The translations under genes and the position numbers were made by a program. This document shows, piece after piece, positions 26,715 to 35,532 of a stretch of DNA of 64,000 nt. Position 1 is the stretch's first letter. Every line of letters starts with the position of its first letter. Origin of the DNA: DASUPK01 sp963747425 (GTDB lineage Bacteria; Actinomycetota; Thermoleophilia; Solirubrobacterales; 70-9); NCBI GenBank assembly GCA_963747425.1, contig CAVVFJ010000008.1, positions 62,001 to 126,000 on the forward strand, written 5' to 3'. The notes under the pieces were generated by a model. The model searched no databases and was not told the origin of the DNA. It was given only the letters and a program-made list of their open reading frames with translations.

Positions 26715-27537
26715 AGACGGCCTCCTGTGCCTCGCGCAGCAGGCCAAGGTCATTGGGCGTCCGAGCGGCCGCGAGGTCGTAGCGCGCGCTCAGGTCGAGC
26801 GGAGCCTCGTCGAGGCCATCGCCTCCGAAATCGATCGTCCCCCCGGCCTCCCTCGTGATCAGCTGCCCGGCGGCCGCGTCGACCGAGCGGCAGCTCCGGG
26901 TGGTGATCATGCCGTCGAACCTGCCGCAGGCCACGTAGCAGAGGTCCACCGCGATCGACCCGGGCGACCGGAGTCGATAGGCGCGATCCCGCAGTACCTC
27001 GGCGGCCTTCACGACCCTCTCGGGCTTGGAAGCCTCGAGGGCGACGAGCTCGAGCCCGTCCCCCGGGGGCGCCTGGATCTGCCGGCCCTCCAGCTGAGCG
27101 CCGCCGCCGCGCATCGCGACGAACTCCTCCCTGGCGCCGAACTCGTAGACGTAGCCGAAGGTGACGTCGGCCATCGAATCGCCGTCCGCGACGGCGATGC
27201 TGACGCTGTGCAGCGGGATCGTCCGGCGGGCATTGAGCGAGCCGTCGATCGGGTCGATCACCACCCGCAGCGGCGAGTCTCCCTCGCCGAAGCTGACGGA
27301 GCCCCGCTCCTCGGAGACCGCCGTGAAATCGTGCCCGGCCCGGTGCAGCGCCTCGAGCTCGTCGAAGACCGCGTCCTCGCAGAGCCGGTCGATGAGCAGC
27401 GTGTTGTCGCCGCCCTCGCCGACACCCTCGTACCGGGTTCGCGCCTCGATCCCCCGGTGCTCATCGAAGACCCGCTTCTGAACCTCGACGGCCCGGCGGC
27501 AGGCGGCAATCCACTCGTCGTCGCTCGGACCGGCCAC
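26707..27537 (-). CDS. Inositol-monophosphatase-family phosphatase
   Basis: 276 residues. Mg-dependent phosphatase motifs: SEERG, the metal-binding DPIDGSLNARR (Ser for the usual Thr) and SVDAAAGQLI in place of WDxAAG. Substrates in the family include inositol-1-phosphate, fructose-1,6-bisphosphate and PAP. GTG 27537 is chosen because TAACCT (27550-27545) ends 7 bases before it; GTG 27564 is an alternative. Confidence 0.82.
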   Translation of the reverse strand: MAGPSDDEWIAACRRAVEVQKRVFDEHRGIEARTRYEGVGEGGDNTLLIDRLCEDAVFDELEALHRAGHDFTAVSEERGSVSFGEGDSPLRVVIDPIDGSLNARRTIPLHSVSIAVADGDSMADVTFGYVYEFGAREEFVAMRGGGAQLEGRQIQAPPGDGLELVALEASKPERVVKAAEVLRDRAYRLRSPGSIAVDLCYVACGRFDGMITTRSCRSVDAAAGQLITREAGGTIDFGGDGLDEAPLDLSARYDLAAARTPNDLGLLREAQEAVYA

Positions 27538-27544
27538 GCGGGCC

Positions 27545-27612
27545 AGGTTAGCGATGGTTTTCACGCGGCCAGCGGGAGTGAGGCTGGAAGCGGCGGATGC
27601 GTGGGTTAGCCT
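27545..27612. promoter_or_regulatory. Divergent leaderless promoters
   Basis: The minus-strand -10 TAACCT (27550-27545) serves the phosphatase gene and the plus-strand -10 TAGCCT (27607-27612) serves the helicase-nuclease gene. Each ends 7 bases before its start codon. Confidence 0.5.
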
Positions 27613-27619
27613 GAAATCA

Positions 27620-30600
27620 ATGGCCGAGGAGAGCGAGCGCGGCGAATTTGGGCTGACCGAGCAGCAGGAGGCCGTCGTCACCCATGACGAGGGCGCCCTG
27701 CTGGTTCTCGGCGCCGCCGGCGCCGGCCGGACGGAGGCTCTCGCGCGCAGGCTCGGGCGCCTGGTCAGCGAAGGAAGCCGGCCGCTCGTCCTGACCCGAT
27801 CGGTGGCGAGCGCCAATCGGATCAGGAGGCGTGCCGAGCAGGTGATCGAGACGGCCTACGAGGAGCTCGTCGTCCACACTCACCCAGCGGCGGCCGCGCG
27901 GTTGCTCCGCGAGCACGCGACCGAGGCGGGGCTTGACCCGTTCTTCGAATCGCTGAGCCCGGCCGAGAGGCTCGCGATGCTGCTCGACCGGCTCGAGGAG
28001 CTGCCTCTGCGCCGCCACGAGATCCGAGGGAACCCGGCAGGCCTGCTCGCCCGGATCGTCGATCGGATCGACGCGCTCAAGTCCGCCGGTGTGACGGCCG
28101 AGCGATTCCGCCGCTGGTCCGAGGAGCAGGCGGGCGGCAGCCAGTCCGAGCGCGACTCCGCCGCCAGGGAGCGGGAATTCGCCGAGATCTACGAGCTGCA
28201 CGACTCGATGCTGCGCGCGGCCGGCGCGATGGACGACATCGATGCCGTGCTGGAGCTGACGCGGTTGCTCGGCGAGCGCCCGGCGCTCGCGGAGGCCGTT
28301 TCGAAGCGCTTTCCGCACCTGATGGTCGATGAGGCCGAGGACGCCTGTCCGGCGGAGCGCTCGCTGATCGAGGCGCTGGCCCGCGGAGCGGAGAGCACGG
28401 TCCTCTCCTGCGATGACGAGCAGGCCCGGGCGCCGTGCGGTGCGGCGTCGGCATGGGCGCGCCGGGCGCTCGCCCCCGAGGAGGTGATCCTCGAGCCAAG
28501 CTGGCGATACGGGGGCGACCTGCTGGACGCGGCGCACGCCGTGGTGGCCCAAGCGGAGCGCGGGGCCGAGGTGGCCCGTCGTGCGGCCGGGCCGGCGACT
28601 CGAGTGCGCTTCTGGTGCGGAACCAACGATCGTGCCGAGGCCCAGGCCGTCGCCCGGGACATCGAGTCGGCCCTCGCAGCGGGTGAGGTGAAGATGGAGG
28701 AGGTCTGCGTGGCGGTCCCCCGCGGCGGCGGCAGGGCCCGCGCCATCGCAGCCGCCCTCGAGGAGCGGCGCGTGCCCTACCGCCTGACGGGTCCGGGCGC
28801 CTTCTTCCAGCGGCCGGAGGTGCGCGACGTGATCGCCTGGCTTCGCCTGCTCGCCGATCCGACGGACGCGGCGGCCGCCGTGCGCGCCCTCAGCCGCCCA
28901 CCGGTGGAGCTGCGGTCGGTCGACCTGGCGCGCTGCACGACGATCGCGAGGCGACGCAAGCTCGACATGGTCTCGGCCCTGGAGGCATCGCTGGAGAGCC
29001 CGCAGATCCCGCCCGAGGCCCGCGACCGCATCCGCGAGTTCCTCCAGCTCCACCGAGCCGCCGCCCGGGCGATGGGGGAAATGCGCGCCGACGTCTTCGT
29101 GCGGCGCCTGATCGAGAGAATCGGCTTTCGGCGCCACCGCCTGTTCGCCGCACACCCCGAGGCCGCCGAGCGGCTGCGCAACCTCTCGCGGCTCGGGGAG
29201 CTCGCCGCCGCGTGGACCCGGCGGGAGCCTGCGGGATCAAACCGCGATTTCGTCCGCTACCTGGTCGCCGTCTCCGAGGCAGGGGTAGCGCCTGTCGAAG
29301 AGCCGGTCGAGCCGATTGCGGACGCGGTCCGCGTAATGCCGCTGGAGCGCACCAAGGGGCTCGAGTTCTCGCGCGTGTACGTCGTCGGGCTCCACGCTGG
29401 TGCCCTGCCGGGCCCGCCTCCCGCCGGCCCGGCGACGGTGCCTCCGGGGGCCGGCGGCAGTGACCCGTCCCACGAGGACGATTCGCGCCGGCTGCTCTAC
29501 GTGGCGATGACGCGCGCCAGGGACGAGCTGGTCCTGTCACGACCGGCTGCCACCGAGGGGGGCAACGTTCGCCCATCGCCCCTCTACGAGGACGCGCGGG
29601 CCGTGCTCGATGCCGGCGAGCAGGAACAGGGCGAGGAGCTCTTCGGGCCCGCAGAGGGCCTCCAGGCCACCTACCGGCTGATCCAGGACGAGGTGCTCGA
29701 GGAGGCCTGGCGGGCCGGCGGGAAGCTCCGAGAGCCGCGTCTCGACACATACATGGACGTGACCCGGGCCGTGGCCCGCTTCCTCGAGCTGGTCAAGCTG
29801 GCGGGGTTGATCCAGGGATCCGGCGAGGAGCCGGTCGCCGATGCGCTGGCGGCGACCAACGACCTTCTCGATCACGCGATCTCGCCCGAGCAGCGCACCG
29901 CCCTCCACGACTCCGGGCTCGACGCGTACCTGCTGGACGAGGAGGGCGCGGCCAAGCGGCGCCGCGAGCTCATCGAGCAGCGGGACGAGCCCTCCCTCGA
30001 GGCATTCCTGCCCCGGAGGGGCGAGGGCCTCGCGCTCTCGGCCACCGACATCGCGCTCTACCGGACCTGCCCCCTCAAGTACAAGTTCGCGCGGGTCTTC
30101 GGCATTCCTCAGGAAACGACGATCAACCAGCGCTTCGGGATCGTCATCCACCAAGTCCTGGAGCGCTTCCATGGATCACCACCCGCGGCCGAGACCGCCG
30201 GCGCCGAATCACCCGGTGGAGCGGATGCGGGCAGCCTCGAGCGGCTGATGGCGCTGTTCGCCTCCGCCTGGCGCAGGTCGGGCTTCGGCGAGTCCGACGA
30301 CGAGCTCCAGTTCCGCGAGAAGGCGATCGATGCGCTCCGCCGCTATCACGCACGCGAGGTCGCGAGTGGCTCGCACCCCCGCTGGGTGGAGCGCAAGTTC
30401 GACTTCCGCATCGGCCCACACCACCTTCGCGGCCGCGTCGATCGGGTCGACCAGCTGCCCGGTGGCGGATATGAGCTGATCGACTACAAGACCGGCGACC
30501 CGAAGCCCCCGCGTGAGCTCGAGTCCGACGTCCAGCTCGCGATCTACCGCCTGGCGGCCAGGGAGGCCTGGCGCCTCGAGGGGGCGGCCGGCAGCTACTG

Positions 30601-30781
30601 GTACGTGCTCGCCGACGAGAAGGTCGCGGTCGGTGCCTCTCCCGACGACCTCGAGCGGGTCGAGGGAGTGGTGCTGGAGGTCGGCGAGGGCATCCTCGGC
30701 CAGGACTTCGAGCCACGGCCGTCGCCCGAGATCTGCTCGTGGTGCGATTTCCGCCTGATCTGCCCCGCCTCCGAAGCGTGA
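27620..30781 (+). CDS. UvrD-like helicase fused to Fe-S PD-(D/E)XK nuclease, degenerate Walker A
   Basis: 1053 residues. The N-terminal SF1 helicase resembles UvrD/AdnAB/RecB, with motif II VDEAED (Asp237-Glu238), motif V RTKGLEFSRVYVVGL and motif VI RRLLYVAMTRARDEL. Walker A reads GAAGAGRT (31-38), so the catalytic Lys is Arg37. Motif III is also weak (CDDEQARAPCGAA). The C-terminal nuclease has GRVDRVD and IDYKTG (Asp955, Lys957), flanked by a four-cysteine Fe-S site (Cys817; Cys1039, 1042, 1048) as in AddB. It may be the non-motor subunit of a double-strand-break resection complex; no partner gene is adjacent. Confidence 0.85.
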   Translation: MAEESERGEFGLTEQQEAVVTHDEGALLVLGAAGAGRTEALARRLGRLVSEGSRPLVLTRSVASANRIRRRAEQVIETAYEELVVHTHPAAAARLLREHATEAGLDPFFESLSPAERLAMLLDRLEELPLRRHEIRGNPAGLLARIVDRIDALKSAGVTAERFRRWSEEQAGGSQSERDSAAREREFAEIYELHDSMLRAAGAMDDIDAVLELTRLLGERPALAEAVSKRFPHLMVDEAEDACPAERSLIEALARGAESTVLSCDDEQARAPCGAASAWARRALAPEEVILEPSWRYGGDLLDAAHAVVAQAERGAEVARRAAGPATRVRFWCGTNDRAEAQAVARDIESALAAGEVKMEEVCVAVPRGGGRARAIAAALEERRVPYRLTGPGAFFQRPEVRDVIAWLRLLADPTDAAAAVRALSRPPVELRSVDLARCTTIARRRKLDMVSALEASLESPQIPPEARDRIREFLQLHRAAARAMGEMRADVFVRRLIERIGFRRHRLFAAHPEAAERLRNLSRLGELAAAWTRREPAGSNRDFVRYLVAVSEAGVAPVEEPVEPIADAVRVMPLERTKGLEFSRVYVVGLHAGALPGPPPAGPATVPPGAGGSDPSHEDDSRRLLYVAMTRARDELVLSRPAATEGGNVRPSPLYEDARAVLDAGEQEQGEELFGPAEGLQATYRLIQDEVLEEAWRAGGKLREPRLDTYMDVTRAVARFLELVKLAGLIQGSGEEPVADALAATNDLLDHAISPEQRTALHDSGLDAYLLDEEGAAKRRRELIEQRDEPSLEAFLPRRGEGLALSATDIALYRTCPLKYKFARVFGIPQETTINQRFGIVIHQVLERFHGSPPAAETAGAESPGGADAGSLERLMALFASAWRRSGFGESDDELQFREKAIDALRRYHAREVASGSHPRWVERKFDFRIGPHHLRGRVDRVDQLPGGGYELIDYKTGDPKPPRELESDVQLAIYRLAAREAWRLEGAAGSYWYVLADEKVAVGASPDDLERVEGVVLEVGEGILGQDFEPRPSPEICSWCDFRLICPASEA

Positions 30782-30791
30782 CGAGGATCAC

Positions 30792-30825
30792 GTACATTTG
30801 TACACATCAGGTGGTACATTTGTAC
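30792..30825 (+). promoter_or_regulatory. Twin palindromic operators of the SMR-tetR operon
   Basis: GTACATTTGTAC occurs twice, at 30792-30803 and 30814-30825, 22 bp apart (two helical turns), each with 5-bp dyad arms. The second overlaps a -10-like TACATT (30815-30820) that ends 9 bases before the SMR start. These are probable binding sites of the TetR encoded downstream. Confidence 0.75.
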
Positions 30826-30829
30826 AACC

Positions 30830-31153
30830 ATGTTGGCTTGGATCTATCTATCGGCGGCGATCGCGACCGAGGTGGTCGGCACCGTCTTCCTGCGCTACAC
30901 CGACGGCTTCACGAGGCCCGCTCCGTCGATCCTCGTGATCGTCACCTTCCTGCTGTCCCTGTGGCTCACGGCGCTCGCGCTGAAGACCCTCGAAATCAGC
31001 CTGGCGTACGCCGTCTGGGCGGGCGTCGGGACCGCCGCCATCGCGGTGATCGGGATGGCCGCCCTCGGCGAGTCCGTCAACACCCTCAAGCTGGCGAGCA
31101 TCGTGCTGGTGATCGGGGGCGTCGTCGGGCTGAACCTCTCGGGCGCCAATTAG
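30830..31153 (+). CDS. SMR-family multidrug efflux protein
   Basis: 107 residues, four transmembrane helices. The essential proton/drug-binding Glu14 is present in AAIATEVVGTVFLRYT, with the helix 3 signature LAYAVWAGVGTAAIAVIG. It exchanges protons for cationic drugs such as quaternary ammonium compounds as an antiparallel dimer. The tetR gene follows after 4 bases, and twin operators precede it, so expression is probably drug-induced. Confidence 0.93.
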   Translation: MLAWIYLSAAIATEVVGTVFLRYTDGFTRPAPSILVIVTFLLSLWLTALALKTLEISLAYAVWAGVGTAAIAVIGMAALGESVNTLKLASIVLVIGGVVGLNLSGAN

Positions 31154-31157
31154 CGTG

Positions 31158-31745
31158 ATGGCCACCGCGGAGGCGGCCACCCGCGGGCGCCGCGAGCAGA
31201 TCCTCGACGCCACCTTGCGCGTCATCGGGCGGGACGGGCGCGAGTCGGTGACTCACCGCGCCGTGGCGGAGGAGGCCGGCGTTCCCCTCGGCTCGACGAC
31301 CTACTACTTCGACTCCCGCGACGACATCCTGGCGCAGGCGCTGGAGCATGTCGCCGCTCAGGAAGTCGAGCGATACGACCGGCTCGGGAATGAGCTTGGC
31401 TCCGTCAAGTCGGCGCGAGAGCTCGCCGACCGGCTGGTCTCCGAGCTGGTCGCCGCCGCGGAGGACCGAACCGCCTACATCGCCGAGTACGAGCTCTGGC
31501 TTGAGGCCGGCCGGCGACCGGAGCTGCGTGAGGCGGCACAGAGCTGGTGCGACGCCGAGCAGCGCTCCGTCGCGGGGGCACTCGAAACCCTGGGAAGCAG
31601 CGATCCGCGCGCTGATGCCAGCCTCGTGGTCGCGGCCTTGGACGGGCTCGGCGAGCGACTGCTGGGACGCGAGGCTGACCCCACCGAGGCGGCAAAGGAG
31701 TTGCTGCCGGAGCTGCGGCGGCTGATCGAGCGGCTCGTCGGCTAG
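31158..31745 (+). CDS. TetR-family repressor of the SMR pump
   Basis: 195-196 residues depending on start (ATG 31158 or GTG 31155). The N-terminal HTH is clear: REQILDATLRVIGRDG and HRAVAEEAGVPLGSTTYYFDSRDDIL. The C-terminal ligand-binding domain belongs to the TetR_C group with the WLEAGRRPELREA pattern. It probably represses its own operon. Its stop TAG shares CTAG with the stop of the convergent PAC2 gene. Confidence 0.9.
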   Translation: MATAEAATRGRREQILDATLRVIGRDGRESVTHRAVAEEAGVPLGSTTYYFDSRDDILAQALEHVAAQEVERYDRLGNELGSVKSARELADRLVSELVAAAEDRTAYIAEYELWLEAGRRPELREAAQSWCDAEQRSVAGALETLGSSDPRADASLVVAALDGLGERLLGREADPTEAAKELLPELRRLIERLVG

Positions 31746-32614
31746 GCGTCCGGGCTGCTTCCCTGCTGGCGCAGGTAGCGCTCGAAATCGCGGGCGAGGG
31801 ACTCGCCCGAGGGGACGTCGTCCTCGACGTCGAGGCTCTCGGCCTGCTCCGCCTCCAGTCGCTGCACGAGCTCCTCGATCTCGGGATTGGCCGCGACGGC
31901 TCGGCTCACCTGGTTCTCGTAGGAATCGGACTCCTCCTCGAGACCGGCCGCCTCCACCGCGACCCCGACCAGCCCTTCGAGCCGTCGCAGCAGTGCCAGG
32001 GCGGCCTTCGGATTGGGGACCGCCGCGACGTAGTGCGGAACGGCGGCCCAGAGGCTGGCCGACGGGATTCCCCGCCGGCGGCAGGCGTCGTGCAGGACAC
32101 CTACGACCCCGGTGGGCCCCTCGTAGTTCGAGCGAGCCAGGTCGAGGCGCTCGACCAGCTCCTCGTCCGAGGCAAGACCGGTGATCGGCACCGGAAGGGT
32201 GTGTGCCACGTCGGCGATCAGGGCGCCCAGCGTGACGACCATCTCCACCCCGAGCATCTCGGCCGCATCGGCGATGCCGTCCGAGAAGGTTCGCCAGCGC
32301 AGGTTCGGCTCGGTGCCGGCAAGCAGCAGCAGGTCGCGCTCGGCGCCTTCCGGTGTGGCGGCGAGAAGGACGTTGCCGGGCCACTCGATCTCCCGGGTCA
32401 AGCCCTCGGTCATCCGGATGGTCGGCCTGTTGGCCTGGAAGTCGAAGAACTCCTCGGGATCGATCTGGGCGATCACCTCGGCGTCAAGCGACTCTGCCGC
32501 TGTGGTGAGAGCTGTCGTGGCCGAGCCCGCCGCGTCGTTCCAACCGGCGAAGGCGCAAACGAGGACCGGCGATCGAAGCTGCGGAGGCTCGGCCTCCCAG
32601 GCGAGCGCGTCCAT
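31742..32614 (-). CDS. PAC2-family protein (proteasome assembly chaperone-like)
   Basis: 290 residues with the PAC2 pattern: LVCAFAGWNDAAGSATTAL, EEFFDFQANRPTI and VVTLGALIADVAHTLPVPI. Related proteins occur in actinobacteria with and without proteasomes; their bacterial function is unproven. The C-terminal ~60 residues are acidic and helical. TAGTCT (32626-32621) ends 6 bases before the ATG. Confidence 0.85.
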   Translation of the reverse strand: MDALAWEAEPPQLRSPVLVCAFAGWNDAAGSATTALTTAAESLDAEVIAQIDPEEFFDFQANRPTIRMTEGLTREIEWPGNVLLAATPEGAERDLLLLAGTEPNLRWRTFSDGIADAAEMLGVEMVVTLGALIADVAHTLPVPITGLASDEELVERLDLARSNYEGPTGVVGVLHDACRRRGIPSASLWAAVPHYVAAVPNPKAALALLRRLEGLVGVAVEAAGLEEESDSYENQVSRAVAANPEIEELVQRLEAEQAESLDVEDDVPSGESLARDFERYLRQQGSSPDA

Positions 32615-32694
32615 CGTTCGAGACTAGCGAGTTGCGCTCGTCGAGTGCCCCGGTTGGGGCGCTAGATGTCCGGGCGACTTTGGACACTCATTGC

Positions 32695-33582
32695 ATGGAA
32701 GCAACCGCCGCCGCACCGCAGATCGCCGCGTTGACGCCAGGCCAGCGCTTCAGCGGCGTCTACGCGTGCGTTCGAAAGGACCGGCTGTCGGCACGCAACG
32801 GCTCCATCTATCTGACCCTGGAGCTGCGTGACCGCAGCGGATCGATCCCGGCGCGGGCCTTTCGGGAGGTCGATCGCCTCGGCGCGCGCTTCGAGCGCGG
32901 CGACGCCATCCGCGTATCAGGCAAGGTGGAGCGCTTCCGCGGCGAGCTGGTGGCCGAGGTGGACGACATCGAGCCGCTCGAGGAGGCCGAGCTCGACCCG
33001 GCCGAGTTCCTGCCCGCCGCATACAGGGACGCCGCCGAGCTCGAGGGGTTCCTCGAGCATCTGACGCGGGAGGTCCATGACGCGCCGCTTCGCGAGGTCG
33101 TCGAGCGGGTGCTGTTCACGGAGCCGGTGGCCGCGGAGTTTCGCCGCGCCCCCTGCACTCGCGCGGGTCATCACGCCTACGTCGGCGGGCTGATCGAGCA
33201 CACCGTCGCCGTCTGCACGCTGGTCGGCGAGGTCTGCCAGCTCCACCCCCGTCTCGACTCTGACCTGCTGATGGCGGCGTCGCTGCTGCACGACGTGGGC
33301 AAGACCCGCGAGTTCAGCTACGGGGCGGAGTTCGGGATCACCGAGGAGGGGCGGCTGATCGGTCACCTGGCGCTGGGAGCGGAGATCGTCGGGTCCGCCG
33401 CCGGAGGCCTGCCCCCGGAGCGCCGCGCCGCGCTGCTCCACTGCGTTCTCGCCCATCACGGGGCAGACGGGAATCGATCGGGCGCCGGTGGCCGGGGCTT
33501 CGGGACGCCCGAGGCGCTCGCCCTATATCGGCTCAACGCCCTCGACGCCGGCGTCAAGGGCGCGCTCGAGCAAGGGCTCTAG
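32695..33582 (+). CDS. OB-fold plus HD-domain protein (YhaM-like 3'-5' exoribonuclease)
   Basis: 295 residues. The N-terminal OB fold (RFSGVYACVRKDRLSARNGS..YLTLELRDRSGSI.AR) binds nucleic acid. The HD domain carries HHAYVGGLIEHT and LLHDVGKT, giving a metal-dependent phosphohydrolase site. This order matches YhaM/CBF1 exoribonucleases. ATG 32695 begins just ahead of the OB fold. Confidence 0.85.
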   Translation: MEATAAAPQIAALTPGQRFSGVYACVRKDRLSARNGSIYLTLELRDRSGSIPARAFREVDRLGARFERGDAIRVSGKVERFRGELVAEVDDIEPLEEAELDPAEFLPAAYRDAAELEGFLEHLTREVHDAPLREVVERVLFTEPVAAEFRRAPCTRAGHHAYVGGLIEHTVAVCTLVGEVCQLHPRLDSDLLMAASLLHDVGKTREFSYGAEFGITEEGRLIGHLALGAEIVGSAAGGLPPERRAALLHCVLAHHGADGNRSGAGGRGFGTPEALALYRLNALDAGVKGALEQGL

Positions 33583-33590
33583 CCGGACCG

Positions 33591-35024
33591 CTACTTGCCG
33601 TGTGGGGCGCCGGGGTTCCCGCTGCCGCCGGGGCTGCCGGGGGAGGCGCTGCCGCCGCCCTGGTGCTGCGCGCCTCCGCCCGTCTGGCCGCTGCCTCCGC
33701 CGGGGGGACCGCTCCCGCTCGGTTGCTGACTCCCGCTCGATGGCTGACCGCCGTTCGGTGGCTGACCGCCGTTCGGTGGCTGACCGCCGTTCGGTGGCCG
33801 ACCGCCGTTCGGTGGCCGACTGCCGCTCGGTGGCCGACTGCCGCTCGAGTGGTGACTCGAAGCGCCGCCCTGGCCACCGTGCGAACCCGCCGACTGACTA
33901 CGCCCAGGTGATCGATTTGAGTGCTGCGAGCCTTTGCCGCTGCCCTTTCCGTGGTCCTTCGGCTTCGCGCCTTCGCTCCCGCCGCGAGTGCCCTGGTCGG
34001 AGCCCGGGCCCTGGGCCGTACCCGGACCGCTTGCCTCGCGCCGCCCTGGCAGGCCCGGATGGAGGGGCCGCGGGCCGGGGAGCCAGTCGGCGCCTCCTAT
34101 CGGCCCCAGGCCGCCGAGAGGACCCGCGACCGTCGGACAGGCGGCGGTGCCGCACGCGGGTCGTACCTGGGGAGAAGAGGCTTGAGGCGGTGAGCCACCG
34201 TCTTCTCCCAGCACGCCCGAGCGGGCGACGGCGGTTCCCGCGCCGCCGATCACAAGGCACATAAGCAGGGCGAGGAGACGCGAGGAGCGAGCAGTTGCCC
34301 CCGGCTGGCGGGTCCGTTCCCGCACGACCTGCTGGAGCGCATCGACGACGCTCGGGTCGAACTGGGTGCCCGCGCACCGGCTGACCTCCGCCAGCGCCTC
34401 ATTGGCGGGGCGACCCGGCCTGTATGGCCGGTCACAGCGGATCGCGTGGAAGGCGTCCGCGCAGAAGATGATTCGGCTGCCGAGTGGGATCTCGGGGCCG
34501 GCCAGCCCGTCCGGATATCCGCCACCGTCCCAGCGCTCGTGCGAGCCGCGGACCAGGCGAGCGACGGTCTCCAGCTCGGGGACCGAGCTCAAGATCTGCT
34601 CGCCGATCACGGTGTGCTGGCGCATCAGGGCCCACTCCTCATCCGTGAGGGGGCCGGATTTCTCGAGCAATCTCTTCGGAACGCAGGCCTTGCCGATGTC
34701 GTGGAGGCGGGCGGCGGCTAGCAGCTCGCGGGCATCGTCGCCGGCGACCCCCATTCGCTCTCCTATTGCCTCGGTAATCAGCACGACGTCGTCGGAGTGC
34801 TCCGCCGTGCCCGCGCTAGCGTCGGCGAGCATGGTCGCTCCGAGCTCGACCACGACCTTGCGCGCGGTTGCGGCTTCCATCCCGTTCTTGCCGTCGGCAT
34901 GACCCTGGCCGTTGCCGTTTGCACGACCGTTGCCGTTGGAGCCGACGGCCTCGCTCAGCCTCCGTGCCAGAACCGCGGCGCTCTGCCCGTCCGGAATGTG
35001 GGTCCTGTCGCGCTGGGCTGGCAT
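33591..35024 (-). CDS. Membrane-anchored HD-GYP phosphodiesterase with repetitive tail
   Basis: 477 residues. HD-GYP domain about residues 70-235, with HD at 108-109, HDIGK, GYP at 169-171 (HERWDGGGYPDGL) and the closing motif CAGTQFDPSVV. One transmembrane helix follows (about 249-266), then a ~210-residue Gly/Ser/Pro-rich low-complexity tail, presumably outside the cell. Catalytic residues look intact, so c-di-GMP hydrolysis is likely. The tail contains six hexapeptide repeats of the PPNGGQ type. The N-terminal 50 residues are Gly/Asn-rich and probably disordered. Confidence 0.85.
   Translation of the reverse strand: MPAQRDRTHIPDGQSAAVLARRLSEAVGSNGNGRANGNGQGHADGKNGMEAATARKVVVELGATMLADASAGTAEHSDDVVLITEAIGERMGVAGDDARELLAAARLHDIGKACVPKRLLEKSGPLTDEEWALMRQHTVIGEQILSSVPELETVARLVRGSHERWDGGGYPDGLAGPEIPLGSRIIFCADAFHAIRCDRPYRPGRPANEALAEVSRCAGTQFDPSVVDALQQVVRERTRQPGATARSSRLLALLMCLVIGGAGTAVARSGVLGEDGGSPPQASSPQVRPACGTAACPTVAGPLGGLGPIGGADWLPGPRPLHPGLPGRREASGPGTAQGPGSDQGTRGGSEGAKPKDHGKGSGKGSQHSNRSPGRSQSAGSHGGQGGASSHHSSGSRPPSGSRPPNGGRPPNGGQPPNGGQPPNGGQPSSGSQQPSGSGPPGGGSGQTGGGAQHQGGGSASPGSPGGSGNPGAPHGK
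33742..33849. repeat. Six tandem 18-bp repeats inside the HD-GYP gene
   Basis: The unit GGCTGACCGCCGTTCGGT is repeated six times with few changes. On the minus strand it encodes PPNGGQ/R hexapeptides. The first three units are nearly identical, so length variation by slippage in steps of six residues is expected. Confidence 0.85.
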
Positions 35025-35148
35025 CGCATTCTGAAGCCCCCTGTGGCCAAAATGCTCAACCGGCTCGACTGGTCTCCTCGGATCCCAGCCCGCCTGCCGG
35101 CCCAGTCTTGCACCAGCTGAACCCGCGGAAATACCGAGAATGCGGGGA

Positions 35149-35532
35149 TTAATCAGATGGACGGTCCGTGGGCCGCATGGCCCGGATCACCAGCTGGGTG
35201 GCGATCAACAGCGCGAGCCCGGCGAAGGTCAGCTCCAGGGCCCTCTGGGGGATCGTGTTGGAGGTGACCACGCCGATCGCCACCCCGAGGGGTGAAAGCG
35301 CACCGATGATCAGCCCATCCCGCACCCGGACGTTGCCGTATCCCCGCTGTCGCCAGACTGCCACCAGCGCGACCGGGACGATCGCCAGCAGGGAGGTCGC
35401 CTCTGCACGCACCTGCGTCTCATCCAGGAAGATCACCAGCGTCGGCACGAAGAGGATTCCTCCACCGACGCCGAGCAGGCCGCCGACCATCCCGCCGACG
35501 AACCCCATGATTGCCGCGGCGATCGAGCTCAC
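35149..35532 (-). CDS. TauE/SafE-family permease, half-size subunit B
   Basis: 127 residues with about four transmembrane helices. It carries the family motif GGLLGVGGGILFVPTLVIF near the N-terminus. Normal TauE/SafE permeases have two such halves in ~250 residues; here each half is a separate gene. GTG 35532 overlaps the stop of the other half by 4 bases (GTGA), so they are coupled. Role: export of sulfite/sulfoacetate-type anions, by family. The 124 bases upstream to 35148 hold no gene. Confidence 0.8.
   Translation of the reverse strand: MSSIAAAIMGFVGGMVGGLLGVGGGILFVPTLVIFLDETQVRAEATSLLAIVPVALVAVWRQRGYGNVRVRDGLIIGALSPLGVAIGVVTSNTIPQRALELTFAGLALLIATQLVIRAMRPTDRPSD

Noticed and set aside
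33742..33849. Short tandem repeats as a possible CRISPR array
   Set aside because: The 18-bp units are contiguous without spacers, remain in frame and encode hexapeptides of the HD-GYP tail.
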